Below are positions 1 to 6,722 of a stretch of DNA of 7,936 nt, in pieces. Origin of the DNA: Oceanospirillaceae bacterium (GTDB lineage Bacteria; Pseudomonadota; Gammaproteobacteria; Pseudomonadales; Balneatricaceae). Numbering within the stretch: position 1 is the first letter of the stretch; each line of letters starts with the position of its first letter. The stretch is from positions 1-7,936 of the forward strand of contig DNNY01000057.1 in the NCBI GenBank assembly GCA_003497765.1. The letters run 5' to 3'. The position numbers and the translations under genes are program-made. The notes beneath the pieces were generated by a model. That model saw only the letters and a list, made by a program, of their open reading frames with translations, was not told the DNA's origin and did not search any database.

Positions 1-68
1 ACTGGCCGGCAACCCCAGTGTTGATTTTGCAAGCTAAGCAATTGGATCAGTAGCACCGAGCTTAAATA
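1..68. other. Left-edge sequence, no assignable gene
   Basis: All three + frames reach a stop within this short stretch: TGA at 22-24, TAA at 35-37 and TAG at 51-53. It may hold the last codons of an upstream gene, but I cannot choose a frame or recognise the peptide. No promoter or terminator is clear, so it is unknown whether mnmC is the first gene of its unit. Confidence 0.3.
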
Positions 69-2069
69 GTGGCCAAAAAAATATTATTTAGTGATCCACA
101 GGCATTACCTAATGCCGTAATTGATTGGCGCGCTGAAGGGCCTTTTGCTAGCAACTTTGACGATATTTATGCCACCAAAGGCGATGCCGTTAAAGAAAAA
201 ACCCATGTTTTTCTAAATCCAAATAACTTATCTCAGCGCATGGCTGAACTACCAGCTGATAAGTATTTAAGTGTGCTTGAGTTAGGTTTTGGTGGGGGCT
301 TAAACTTTCTCTTAACTTGGCAATTATGGCGCCAGCAAAGAGCCCAGGTTCGACAACCGGCAAGGTTAATCTATACTAGTATCGAAGCCTTTCCAATGAG
401 CTTGCAAGATTTGCAGAAATGCCAGCAACAATGGCCAGATCTGGCGGCTTTAGCGACGCAATTACAATCCCAGTATCCGTTGCCCATTAAAGGTTTTCAT
501 TGCTTAGAATTTGGTGATGTCTGCCTGCACTTGATACTTGGCTCGGCTGAGGAAGCTTTGGCACAGATACAAGGCAGAGTTGATGCCGTTTATCTTGATG
601 GCTTTAATCCTGTTAAAAATCAGGCCATGTGGGGTAAAAAGGTAATGCAGCACATTGCTAACCTGAGTCATGCTGATACCACCATTGCCACCTACAGTGC
701 TGCTAGATTGGTTAAAGAGAACTTGGCACAGGCCGGTTTTGAGGTGACAACGCAACAGGGATACGGCCAAAAGCGTAATCAGTTAAGCGGGCTATTTAAA
801 CCATCATTGGTCGATACAAAACCAGCTTATTTACCCCCCTGGCAACAAGCCATTAAACCATTGCCTGCTGGTGCCAAGATTGCTGTGATTGGGGCAGGCA
901 TCAGTGGTTGTTATACCGCTTTGGCATTGCAAAAACGCGGTTATCAGGTACAACTTATTGATCAAGGTGACCAAATTGCCCCTGCAGCTTCCGGTAATCA
1001 GCAGGGTATCTTGTATGCCAAACTACCTGATAGTGTCACCCTAACTGGGCAGTTCCATCAGCAAGGTTTGCAATATAGTTTGCTGCGTCTGGCTCAGGAT
1101 TTAGACCCACAATATTGGCAAGCTAATGGTTTGCTGCAATTGGCACAGAATCAAAATGAAGCCAACCAGATGCAGCGTGTCATAGCCCGAGATTTTCCCT
1201 CGCAATGGCTAAACTTTATTGATGCAGGTCAAGCTTCAAAAGTGGCAGAGCAGCGCCTAGATCAGTCCGGTTTATTCTTTCCTCAGGCTGGATGGGCTAG
1301 TCCTCGGGATTGGTGTCAGGCACTGGTTGACCAATTACACCTAAGTCCCTGGCTAAATACTTGTCTAACTGATTTAAAACAAGTTAAAACACAGTGGTCT
1401 CTGGGTTTGCAGGGTGACCATTCTAGGGTCGAAATATTTGATGGTGTAGTGCTGTGTAATGCCAATGATGCCAAACTTTGGTTGCCTGATTTAGATTTGC
1501 CCTTAAAAGCCATCCGTGGTCAGGTCAGTTATGTGGCAAGTCAATATGCTTCTAGTCAAGAGGCGCCCGTTCGGGTTGTTTGTGGTGATGGTTATGTAAC
1601 GCCGCCTATGGATGGCTATATGGCCATAGGTGCAAGTTATAATCTGACCAGCAGCGATAGAGCTGAAACAGCATCGGATCACGAGGACAATATGCAGCGT
1701 TTAAAGCAGTTATTGCCCGATACCAAGTTAACCGCTAAAGATATTTCCCATGGTTGGGTTGGCTTCCGTGCCACTACCCCCGATTATTTGCCTATGATAG
1801 GGCAGTTAGCCAATGGGGAGGCTATGTTGGCCAACTTTGCCCACTTACGAAAAGACAAAAATTATCGTTTTGATAAGCCCATGCCTTGGCTTGCCGGTTT
1901 ATATATTAATGCCGGCCACGGCTCCAAGGGGTTGATTACAGCACCACTTGGGGCAGAACTACTAGCAGCACAAATAAGTGGTGAGCCATTACCCCTGAGT
2001 CAATATGTGGCAGCAGGATTAGAGCCCAATCGTTTCTTTTTACGTGATATGATGCGGCGTAAACGTTAG
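69..2069 (+). CDS. mnmC: Bifunctional tRNA 5-methylaminomethyl-2-thiouridine biosynthesis protein MnmC
   Basis: This cytoplasmic enzyme performs the last two steps of mnm5(s2)U34 synthesis in tRNA. The FAD domain removes the carboxymethyl group from cmnm5U to give nm5U, and the methyltransferase domain methylates that with S-adenosylmethionine. The N-terminal half has the SAM-binding motif LELGFGGG (residues 70-77) and the family motif LDGFNPVKN (176-184). A dinucleotide-binding motif, IAVIGAGISG (271-280), opens the FAD oxidoreductase half, and GHGSKGL (616-622) is the typical C-terminal signature. The 666 residues compare with about 668 in E. coli, so both domains are complete. The start is GTG: an in-frame TAA at 63-65 excludes anything further upstream, and the first conserved block begins within 25 residues. 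Only a weak GAG (58-60) serves as a ribosome site. Two small genes follow in the same direction, the first 15 bases downstream. The family call is very secure. Confidence 0.97.
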   Translation: MAKKILFSDPQALPNAVIDWRAEGPFASNFDDIYATKGDAVKEKTHVFLNPNNLSQRMAELPADKYLSVLELGFGGGLNFLLTWQLWRQQRAQVRQPARLIYTSIEAFPMSLQDLQKCQQQWPDLAALATQLQSQYPLPIKGFHCLEFGDVCLHLILGSAEEALAQIQGRVDAVYLDGFNPVKNQAMWGKKVMQHIANLSHADTTIATYSAARLVKENLAQAGFEVTTQQGYGQKRNQLSGLFKPSLVDTKPAYLPPWQQAIKPLPAGAKIAVIGAGISGCYTALALQKRGYQVQLIDQGDQIAPAASGNQQGILYAKLPDSVTLTGQFHQQGLQYSLLRLAQDLDPQYWQANGLLQLAQNQNEANQMQRVIARDFPSQWLNFIDAGQASKVAEQRLDQSGLFFPQAGWASPRDWCQALVDQLHLSPWLNTCLTDLKQVKTQWSLGLQGDHSRVEIFDGVVLCNANDAKLWLPDLDLPLKAIRGQVSYVASQYASSQEAPVRVVCGDGYVTPPMDGYMAIGASYNLTSSDRAETASDHEDNMQRLKQLLPDTKLTAKDISHGWVGFRATTPDYLPMIGQLANGEAMLANFAHLRKDKNYRFDKPMPWLAGLYINAGHGSKGLITAPLGAELLAAQISGEPLPLSQYVAAGLEPNRFFLRDMMRRKR

Positions 2070-2084
2070 CTAGAGAATAACTGT

Positions 2085-2459
2085 ATGAGCCCCGATGCTA
2101 TTAAGTTAAAAAAGTCAGAAAACCTGTTACAGCTTACCTATGCTGATATGAGCTATGAGCTGAGTGCCGAGTATTTACGGGTAATGTCTCCCAGTGCGGA
2201 AGTTAGAGGGCACTCTCCTGATCAGGCCCAACTGCAGACCGGCAAAAAATATGTCAAATTTGAGGGTATTGAGGCGGTAGGACATTATGCTATTAAACTA
2301 ATCTATGATGATGGACATGATTCAGGTCTTTACACATGGGACTATCTCTATGATCTATGTCTCAATCAGACGCAGTATTGGCAAAATTATTTACAAGATT
2401 TACAACAAGCAAACCAAAGTCGTGATCCCCATGAAAGTGTAGTGCAGATTATGGGTTAA
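2085..2459 (+). CDS. DUF971 (gamma-butyrobetaine hydroxylase-like N-terminal domain) protein
   Basis: This 124-residue protein is a stand-alone DUF971 domain. The signature stretch YAIKLIYDDGHDSGLYTW (residues 68-85) is close to the family pattern of a hydrophobic strand, DGH, then sG-Y-W. An upstream segment, LSAEYLRVMSPSAEVRGHSP (26-45), matches the usual leading part of the domain. In other proteins this fold forms the N-terminus of gamma-butyrobetaine hydroxylase, and it also occurs at the end of the plant FeS-carrier HCF101. The function of the free-standing bacterial form is not established, and a link to iron-sulfur or iron chemistry is only inference. There is no signal peptide or membrane segment, so it should be cytoplasmic. 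It starts 15 bases after mnmC behind GAGAA (2073-2077) and lies 11 bases before the next gene, which suggests one operon. Its length is normal for the family. Confidence 0.9.
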   Translation: MSPDAIKLKKSENLLQLTYADMSYELSAEYLRVMSPSAEVRGHSPDQAQLQTGKKYVKFEGIEAVGHYAIKLIYDDGHDSGLYTWDYLYDLCLNQTQYWQNYLQDLQQANQSRDPHESVVQIMG

Positions 2460-2470
2460 CGGACCTTTTT

Positions 2471-3001
2471 ATGAATACCAATAGTATTGCTCAGTTTAAT
2501 ATTCAGTTTGATGCCGTCGAGGACCGCTTACAACTGCGTGTGCTCAGCAGAGATAATACGGAAATTCGAGTTTGGTTAACTCGCCGTTATGTTGATTTGT
2601 TGCTTAATACGATGCCGCAACAACTGTCAGCGAATAGTCAGCAAAAATTACAAGCATGGCAGCCAAATAAAGGTCATAGCCTAACTGAGCAAGGCTCTGA
2701 TGATGTGCGTTTTGGCGAACAATATCTAGGCTCAGAAAAGACTGAGCGGCCATTGGGAGACGAGCCCGTATTGGTTTCGACTATTGCTTATCGTAAGCAA
2801 GAAAATGATTATCTTGTCCTTATCTTTGGTCAGGCTGACGAAGAGGGCATAAAAATGCAAATCAGTTTATCCGATGATTTAGCAGAGAATTTATGGCAGA
2901 TGCTGGCCGAGGCGTGTCGAATAGCTGAGTGGCATATCTCAATTAAGGCCATAAATGACAGCCCAGCTGAGCCGTATACTGAAAATAATGTTCTGCATTA
3001 G
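2471..3001 (+). CDS. Uncharacterised 176-residue cytoplasmic protein
   Basis: I do not recognise a named family. The N-terminus (residues 9-41) reads as alternating strands ending in VWLTRRYVDLLL. The pattern of a strand, 'EDRLQLRV', then 'W-LTRR', resembles uncharacterised short proteins I associate loosely with proteobacteria, but I cannot name them. The middle (about 50-95) is polar and rich in Q, S, E and G, probably a linker. The C-terminal half has a strand VLIFGQAD (116-123) and then a likely amphipathic helix, DDLAENLWQMLAEACRIAEW (135-154). There is no signal peptide, membrane span, cysteine cluster or catalytic motif. It is probably a real gene: it is preceded by GGA (2461-2463) seven bases before the ATG, lies 11 bases after the DUF971 gene, and has codon use like its neighbours. 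Co-transcription with mnmC and the DUF971 gene is the only functional hint. Confidence 0.82.
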   Translation: MNTNSIAQFNIQFDAVEDRLQLRVLSRDNTEIRVWLTRRYVDLLLNTMPQQLSANSQQKLQAWQPNKGHSLTEQGSDDVRFGEQYLGSEKTERPLGDEPVLVSTIAYRKQENDYLVLIFGQADEEGIKMQISLSDDLAENLWQMLAEACRIAEWHISIKAINDSPAEPYTENNVLH

Positions 3002-3042
3002 CTTCAAAACAAGCCTTGTAATAATTGGCAGAATTAATACAC

Positions 3043-3048
3043 TATAGT
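3043..3048 (+). promoter_or_regulatory. Possible -10 element upstream of sbmA
   Basis: TATAGT lies 25 bases before the sbmA start in an A/T-rich 72-base gap, so sbmA may have its own promoter. There is no good -35 at 16-18 bases. TTGGCA (3025-3030) is a fair -35, but it is only 12 bases away; at 17 bases it would pair with the poor -10 TTAAAA (3048-3053). No terminator-like hairpin precedes it, so read-through from the mnmC unit remains possible. The call is weak. Confidence 0.3.
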
Positions 3049-3073
3049 TAAAAATAGCTGAGAATTTATCACT

Positions 3074-4321
3074 ATGTTGCAATCATTCTTTCCTAGACCC
3101 CCTTGGTTTTTTATTAGCGCACTTATCTGGAGTGTGGTAACGGTCACCCTATGGTATATGTATGGCGATGCCATGGCCGCTGTCTTGGGCTTCCAATTAC
3201 CAGCAGAGGATGCGGCACCGGTTATCGGCTTGGGACACTTTGTTACCACTGATTTTATTTGGTTTTATTGTTACTACATAGTGGCGGTGGCACTATTTTA
3301 TGGCTTCTGGCGCTGGTATTATTCAACTCAATGGCAAGATTGGTCGATTCTTGGTAGTGCTTTAATCCTGTTTGGCACATACTTCTCAGTGCAAGTATCA
3401 GTAGCTTTAAACAACTGGCGTCGGCCCTTCTTTGACGGTGTCCAAGGTGCTTTGGCAGAGCCCGATAGTGTGACAGCAGACTACCTATATGACCTGATTA
3501 TTGTGTTTGCAGAAATTGCCTTTCTAGCTGTTAGTGTCTTTGTCTTTACCCGCTTCTTTGTAAGCCATTATATTTTCCGTTGGCGTACGGCCATGAACAA
3601 CTACTATGCCAGTCGTTGGAGTCAATTACGCCATGTAGAGGGTGCCGCTCAGCGGGTGCAAGAAGATACCATGCGTTTTGCTAGTATTATGGAAGGCCTG
3701 GGTGTGGCCTTGGTAGACTCCGTCATGACCCTAGTCGCCTTCTTGCCGGTACTTTGGTCACTATCTGAATATGTTAAAGAATTACCTATTATTGGTGAGA
3801 TAGCCCAACCATTATTCTATGCCGCTATTTTCTGGTCTGTATTTGGTACTTTCTTCTTGGCCTTTGTGGGTATCAAACTACCCGGCTTAGAATTTAAGAA
3901 CCAACGGGTTGAAGCGGCTTACCGTAAGGAATTGGTTTACGGTGAGGACTATGAAGATCGTGCTGAGCCCCTAACCTTAGGTGAGTTATTTAATAACGTT
4001 CGCAGAAACTATTTCCGACTTTATTTCCACTATCTATACTTCAATGTTGCGCGCAGCTTTTATCTGCAGGCAGATAATATCTTTGCCTATATTCTCCTTA
4101 TTCCAACGATTGTAGCAGGTACCATTACCTTTGGTATTTTGCAGCAGATATTGACGGCTTTTGGTCAGGTGAGTAATTCATTCCAGTATTTAGTTAATTC
4201 GTGGCCAACCATTGTGGAGCTCTTGTCCGTTTACAAACGTCTGCAGTCGTTTGAAAAAGCCCTTGATGATGAGCCTTTGGTGAAACTCGACCAGGCCTAT
4301 GAGCAATTTGGGGAAGAGTAG
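3074..4321 (+). CDS. sbmA: SbmA/BacA-family peptide antibiotic transporter
   Basis: This is an inner-membrane importer that, in E. coli and rhizobia, takes up proline-rich antimicrobial peptides, microcins B17 and J25, and similar substrates. It uses the proton gradient and has no ATPase domain. The 415 residues give about seven hydrophobic segments, near 12-30, 57-79, 91-111, 140-162, 210-232, 246-266 and 333-357. Family hallmarks are nearly identical to E. coli Sbm[18 protein letters not shown] (162-178), [18 protein letters not shown] (187-204), [19 protein letters not shown] (266-284), KELVYGED (285-292) and [15 protein letters not shown] (313-327). The E. coli protein is about 406 residues, so this one is full length. 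The ATG has a GAGAA (3060-3064) nine bases upstream. No nucleotide-binding motifs are present, and the gene ends cleanly after the last helix, so it is the SbmA-type half rather than an SbmA-ATPase fusion. No E. coli-type partner (yaiW) is visible. The gene converges on the TetR gene. Confidence 0.95.
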   Translation: MLQSFFPRPPWFFISALIWSVVTVTLWYMYGDAMAAVLGFQLPAEDAAPVIGLGHFVTTDFIWFYCYYIVAVALFYGFWRWYYSTQWQDWSILGSALILFGTYFSVQVSVALNNWRRPFFDGVQGALAEPDSVTADYLYDLIIVFAEIAFLAVSVFVFTRFFVSHYIFRWRTAMNNYYASRWSQLRHVEGAAQRVQEDTMRFASIMEGLGVALVDSVMTLVAFLPVLWSLSEYVKELPIIGEIAQPLFYAAIFWSVFGTFFLAFVGIKLPGLEFKNQRVEAAYRKELVYGEDYEDRAEPLTLGELFNNVRRNYFRLYFHYLYFNVARSFYLQADNIFAYILLIPTIVAGTITFGILQQILTAFGQVSNSFQYLVNSWPTIVELLSVYKRLQSFEKALDDEPLVKLDQAYEQFGEE

Positions 4322-4362
4322 TTAAGGCAAGCGTAACTAATTATTTACTAATTCTGTTTCCA

Positions 4363-4399
4363 ATCTAAACCCAAGACAAGTTATGTCTTGGGTTTAGAT
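4363..4399. terminator. Perfect 16-bp inverted repeat, likely bidirectional terminator
   Basis: ATCTAAACCCAAGACA (4363-4378) is exactly complementary to TGTCTTGGGTTTAGAT (4384-4399) around a five-base loop, AGTTA. The stem has A-rich bases before the CCC on one side and TTT after the GGG on the other, so the T-tract is folded into the stem base, as is common in two-way terminators. It lies 41 bases after the sbmA stop and 78 bases beyond the stop of the converging regulator gene. A long T-run is absent, so termination strength is uncertain. Confidence 0.75.
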
Positions 4400-4477
4400 A
4401 TAACAACGATTAATTTATCCGCATTTTAAAGTTGGTTCTGCCAGATTTCCGATAGGGTATTTTGGATGCCTTTAGAA

Positions 4478-5128
4478 CTACTCTGGCGGGGTTAATCCAC
4501 AACCTCTTAAAATAACCTGCTTGACTGTCTTAGCCGCTGCATCAAAATGCTCTTGTTGCAGTGTATCCGTGCCTAATGATTGAGTTACTTGTGGTGCAAA
4601 ATCAGCGTAATGCTGAGTCGACCCCCAAATCATAAACATCAGGTGTGTTGGCTCGACGTCATCCATTTTTCCAACTTTGATCCAATGCCTAAAGATGCTT
4701 AAACGGTTATCAAGCCAAGTTGTGTACTTTGCTTGTAAGAATTCCTGTAAATGGGGAGCACCACTAAGCATTTCTTTGGCAAAAACCCGTGACTCTTGGG
4801 GGTGAGTTCGAGAAAAATCAATTTTCGCATCAATATATCGGCATAAAACAGTAGCTGGATCATCAGCTATAGTAATATCGTTAAGTACTGTGTCCCACAT
4901 ATCCAAGATATTGCCTAACACAGCAGTATAAACACCGAGTTTATTTTTAAAGTAATAGTGTACATTGGCTTTCGGCACCCCAGCTATATCGGCAATAGAT
5001 TGCATACTTGTGCCACTGTAGCCATATTGAGAAAAGGCTTGGATAGCTGCCTCGAGCATGGTTTGTTGGCTTTTTTGACGTATTTTCCCAGGTTTATATG
5101 GGCCACGGGGCATGGTTCTATTTATCAT
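4478..5128 (-). CDS. RutR-like TetR-family transcriptional regulator
   Basis: This is a one-component DNA-binding repressor or regulator. Read from the ATG at 5128 it has 216 residues, against about 212 for E. coli RutR, the uracil/thymine-responsive regulator of pyrimidine and purine metabolism. The N-terminal helix-turn-helix is SMQSIADIAGVPKANVHYYF (residues 41-60). The ligand-binding half shares RutR hallmarks: SRTHPQESRVFAKEMLSGAP (106-125) and MIWGSTQHYADFAPQV (166-181), the latter almost identical to E. coli. The frame stays open back to a TTG at 5188. I prefer 5128 because the extra 20 residues lack family similarity and a likely promoter (5167-5175) lies between the two. An ATG at 5113 is also possible, and ribosome sites are weak at all three. 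The gene is divergent from xdhAB, with a RutR-box-like site between them, so xdhAB is the likely target. Whether the ligand is uracil, a purine or urate cannot be told here. Confidence 0.92.
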   Translation of the reverse strand: MINRTMPRGPYKPGKIRQKSQQTMLEAAIQAFSQYGYSGTSMQSIADIAGVPKANVHYYFKNKLGVYTAVLGNILDMWDTVLNDITIADDPATVLCRYIDAKIDFSRTHPQESRVFAKEMLSGAPHLQEFLQAKYTTWLDNRLSIFRHWIKVGKMDDVEPTHLMFMIWGSTQHYADFAPQVTQSLGTDTLQQEHFDAAAKTVKQVILRGCGLTPPE

Positions 5129-5166
5129 GGTTATTTCTGCTTGAGGTTGGCACAAGGCTTTTGGTG

Positions 5167-5175
5167 ATTGTATCA
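5167..5175 (-). promoter_or_regulatory. Extended -10 promoter element of the TetR-family gene
   Basis: On the - strand this reads TGATACAAT, an extended -10 (TGn plus TACAAT). Only A/T-rich sequence and no clear -35 lie upstream, which fits extended -10 promoters. Transcription would start near 5160, giving a leader of about 30 bases before the ATG at 5128. This argues against translation from the TTG at 5188, which would lie upstream of the transcript. Confidence 0.5.
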
Positions 5176-5186
5176 GATTTCCTAGC

Positions 5187-5200
5187 AAATTTTAAAAATT
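5187..5200. promoter_or_regulatory. A/T tract between the divergent promoters
   Basis: Fourteen consecutive A/T bases include the perfect small palindrome AATTTT-A-AAAATT (5188-5200). The tract sits just upstream of the putative xdhA -35 and could act as an UP element or a bend. The role is inferred from composition and position only. Confidence 0.3.
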
Positions 5201-5214
5201 GACCAGATAGACAA
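5199..5214. promoter_or_regulatory. Probable operator, RutR-box-like
   Basis: TTGACCAgaTAGACAA matches the E. coli RutR consensus as I recall it (TTGACCAnnTGGTCAA) at 12 of the 14 specified positions. The left half is perfect, and the right half differs at two bases. The two halves pair with each other at five of seven positions. The site overlaps the putative xdhA -35 (5208-5213), where a bound repressor would block RNA polymerase. It is about 46 bases upstream of the predicted start of the regulator's own transcript. The adjacent regulator is RutR-like, which makes the match meaningful. Confidence 0.65.
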
Positions 5215-5238
5215 GATTTGTGAAAATACATCTATAAT
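5208..5238 (+). promoter_or_regulatory. xdhA promoter (-35 and -10)
   Basis: A perfect -10 TATAAT (5233-5238) lies 23 bases before the xdhA ATG. TAGACA (5208-5213) is a five-of-six -35 but with a 19-base spacer; GACAAG (5210-5215) gives 17 bases but is a poorer match. Transcription would start near 5245, leaving a very short leader that contains the AAGG ribosome site. Both candidate -35 hexamers lie within or overlap the RutR-box-like operator. Confidence 0.6.
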
Positions 5239-5250
5239 ATGTAGTTTTCA
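5221..5250. repeat. Imperfect inverted repeat centred on the xdhA -10 box
   Basis: TGAAAATACAT (5221-5231) pairs with ATGTAGTTTTCA (5239-5250), eleven base pairs with one extra G (5244), around a seven-base centre that contains TATAAT. Because transcription should begin near 5245, it is more likely a DNA-level operator than an RNA hairpin. It is A/T-rich, so chance is a real alternative. Confidence 0.45.
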
Positions 5251-5261
5251 AGGCTGAGAGA

Positions 5262-6722
5262 ATGGAAATCCTATTAAATAATCAGACCCTAGCCATTACC
5301 GAAGAACACTATCGCAAGCCACTCTTAACATGGTTACGTGAACAACTGGAACTGCCTGCAACAAAAGAAGGTTGTGGGGCCGGTGATTGCGGCGCTTGTA
5401 CTGTTTTGGTTGGGCGTTTACATAACGGCAAAGTACATTATGAGGCCGTTAATGCCTGCATAGCCCTGCTTGGTAATTTGTCCCAATGTCACTTAGTCAC
5501 CTTGGATGGCATTAGTCATGGTAATAAACTGCAACCGGTGCAACAGGCTTTGGTTGACTTTCATGGCAGTCAGTGTGGTTTTTGTACCCCAGGTATTGTG
5601 ATGGCTATGATGGCTTGGTGGCTTAATACACCAGCTAACTCCATGCAAACTGATCAAGAAATAAAGCAACATCGCCATGATATAGAAGAGGCTTTATCGG
5701 GCAATCTGTGCCGCTGTACGGGTTATCATCCCATACTTAAAGCCGCCGCAAGCCTCGCACCTTTAACCTTAGGTGGTGCAATGGATAAGGCTGACTTAGT
5801 CGGGCTCACCGGCAAACAAACTATCAAGATCTTGGCTGGATTAAGCCCATCCGTGAAGCCCTTAGCATACCAACAGCCCTATACAGAACAGGAGTTAGCC
5901 CTGGCCATTGATGCGATGCCTGAAGCCACATTTATCAGTGGCGGTACAGATTTGGGCTTGGAAGTGACTCAACAGTTAAGTACTCGAGATGCGTATATTG
6001 ATTTATCGCAAGTAGCTGAGTTGCAGCACATTCAGCGTCATGGAAATATGCTCCACATAGGCGCTTCGGTTACCTACAGCCAACTATTTGATTTCTTGCA
6101 AGGTGATAGCAATCAAGCGAGTTATGCTTGGCAAAAAATATTACATGTACTGGGCTCCCGACAAGTGCGCAATAAAGGCACTGTCGGTGGCAATATTGCT
6201 AATGCTTCACCTATTGCCGATACACCCCCTTTATTACTGGCTTTACAAGCTCAGTTAATTCTCCAAAAGGGAAGGAAGACAAGACAAATCGACCTAGCAG
6301 ACTTTTATACGGGTTATCGGCAAACAGTATTAGCAACGGGCGAGTATATTCGGGAAATTTTAGTGCCAATGGCGGATCAACAAGTACATATTGAAAAGAT
6401 TTCCAAACGTCATGAGGATGATATCTCTGCCGCCTGTATAGCCATGGTGTATAAACTAGAGGATGGTTATATTAGACAATGCAAAATTGGTTTGGGTGGC
6501 ATGGCGGCAACGCCCGTATTAGCTGAACAGCTGCAAGCCTTGTTGGAGGGTAAGCTGCCAACTGCGATCAATATTAAAGCTATCTTAGATGAGCTAAAAA
6601 AGGATGTTAGCCCCATGAGTGATGTGCGTGCCAGTGCTGATTATCGTTTGCAGGTTTGCGCCAATATACTTGCTTTCTGGCTGCAACCTGAGAACTACCA
6701 ACAAGCAGGAGGTTGGGTATGA
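5262..6722 (+). CDS. xdhA: Xanthine dehydrogenase small subunit (2x[2Fe-2S], FAD)
   Basis: This is the electron-transfer subunit of the cytoplasmic enzyme that oxidises hypoxanthine to xanthine and urate. Electrons pass from the molybdenum centre in XdhB through two [2Fe-2S] clusters to FAD and NAD+. The N-terminal plant-ferredoxin-like cluster uses C38, C43, C46 and C66. The second, in the helical domain, uses C105, C108, C150 and C152 (CGFC and CRC). An inter-domain linker follows (about 165-200), then the FAD domain with ISGGTDLG (225-232) and GTVGGNIANASPIAD (306-320), and a KRHEDDISAAC segment (383-392) typical of XdhA. All cluster cysteines are present. The 486 residues are normal for the bacterial two-subunit form. 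The ATG has AAGG (5250-5253) eight bases upstream. The stop overlaps the xdhB start as ATGA, implying translational coupling. The gene is divergent from a RutR-like regulator that probably controls it. Confidence 0.97.
   Translation: MEILLNNQTLAITEEHYRKPLLTWLREQLELPATKEGCGAGDCGACTVLVGRLHNGKVHYEAVNACIALLGNLSQCHLVTLDGISHGNKLQPVQQALVDFHGSQCGFCTPGIVMAMMAWWLNTPANSMQTDQEIKQHRHDIEEALSGNLCRCTGYHPILKAAASLAPLTLGGAMDKADLVGLTGKQTIKILAGLSPSVKPLAYQQPYTEQELALAIDAMPEATFISGGTDLGLEVTQQLSTRDAYIDLSQVAELQHIQRHGNMLHIGASVTYSQLFDFLQGDSNQASYAWQKILHVLGSRQVRNKGTVGGNIANASPIADTPPLLLALQAQLILQKGRKTRQIDLADFYTGYRQTVLATGEYIREILVPMADQQVHIEKISKRHEDDISAACIAMVYKLEDGYIRQCKIGLGGMAATPVLAEQLQALLEGKLPTAINIKAILDELKKDVSPMSDVRASADYRLQVCANILAFWLQPENYQQAGGWV
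6707..6712 (+). promoter_or_regulatory. Strong ribosome binding site of xdhB
   Basis: AGGAGG lies six bases before the ATG at 6719, inside the last codons of xdhA. It is the strongest Shine-Dalgarno match seen in the window and fixes the xdhB start, which overlaps the xdhA stop by four bases. Confidence 0.85.

Noticed and set aside
1..37. C-terminal tail of an upstream gene ending at TAA 35-37
   Set aside because: Twelve codons are too few to identify, and other frames are equally possible.
504..770. Open frame on the - strand inside mnmC
   Set aside because: It lies wholly within a secure gene and its translation has no recognisable domain or ribosome site.
1316..1513. Short - strand open frame inside mnmC
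   Set aside because: Antisense shadow of the FAD domain, with no independent support.
3009..3019. ACAAG/CTTGT inverted repeat after the 176-residue gene as a terminator
   Set aside because: The arms are five bases with a one-base gap, cannot form a real loop, and no T-run follows.
3025..3040. TTGGCA as part of a sigma-54 promoter for sbmA
   Set aside because: The matching TTGC element at the right spacing is missing.
3034..3249. - strand open frame over the start of sbmA
   Set aside because: It overlaps a clearly conserved membrane protein start, and its translation is not family-like.
4958..5167. + strand open frame antisense to the TetR-type gene
   Set aside because: Shadow of the helix-turn-helix region, with no ribosome site or conserved feature.
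5129..5188. 20-residue N-terminal extension of the TetR-family regulator from TTG 5188
   Set aside because: It has no ribosome site or family similarity, and the likely promoter lies inside it.
5493..5678. - strand open frame inside xdhA
   Set aside because: It lies within the FeS domain coding region and has no support of its own.
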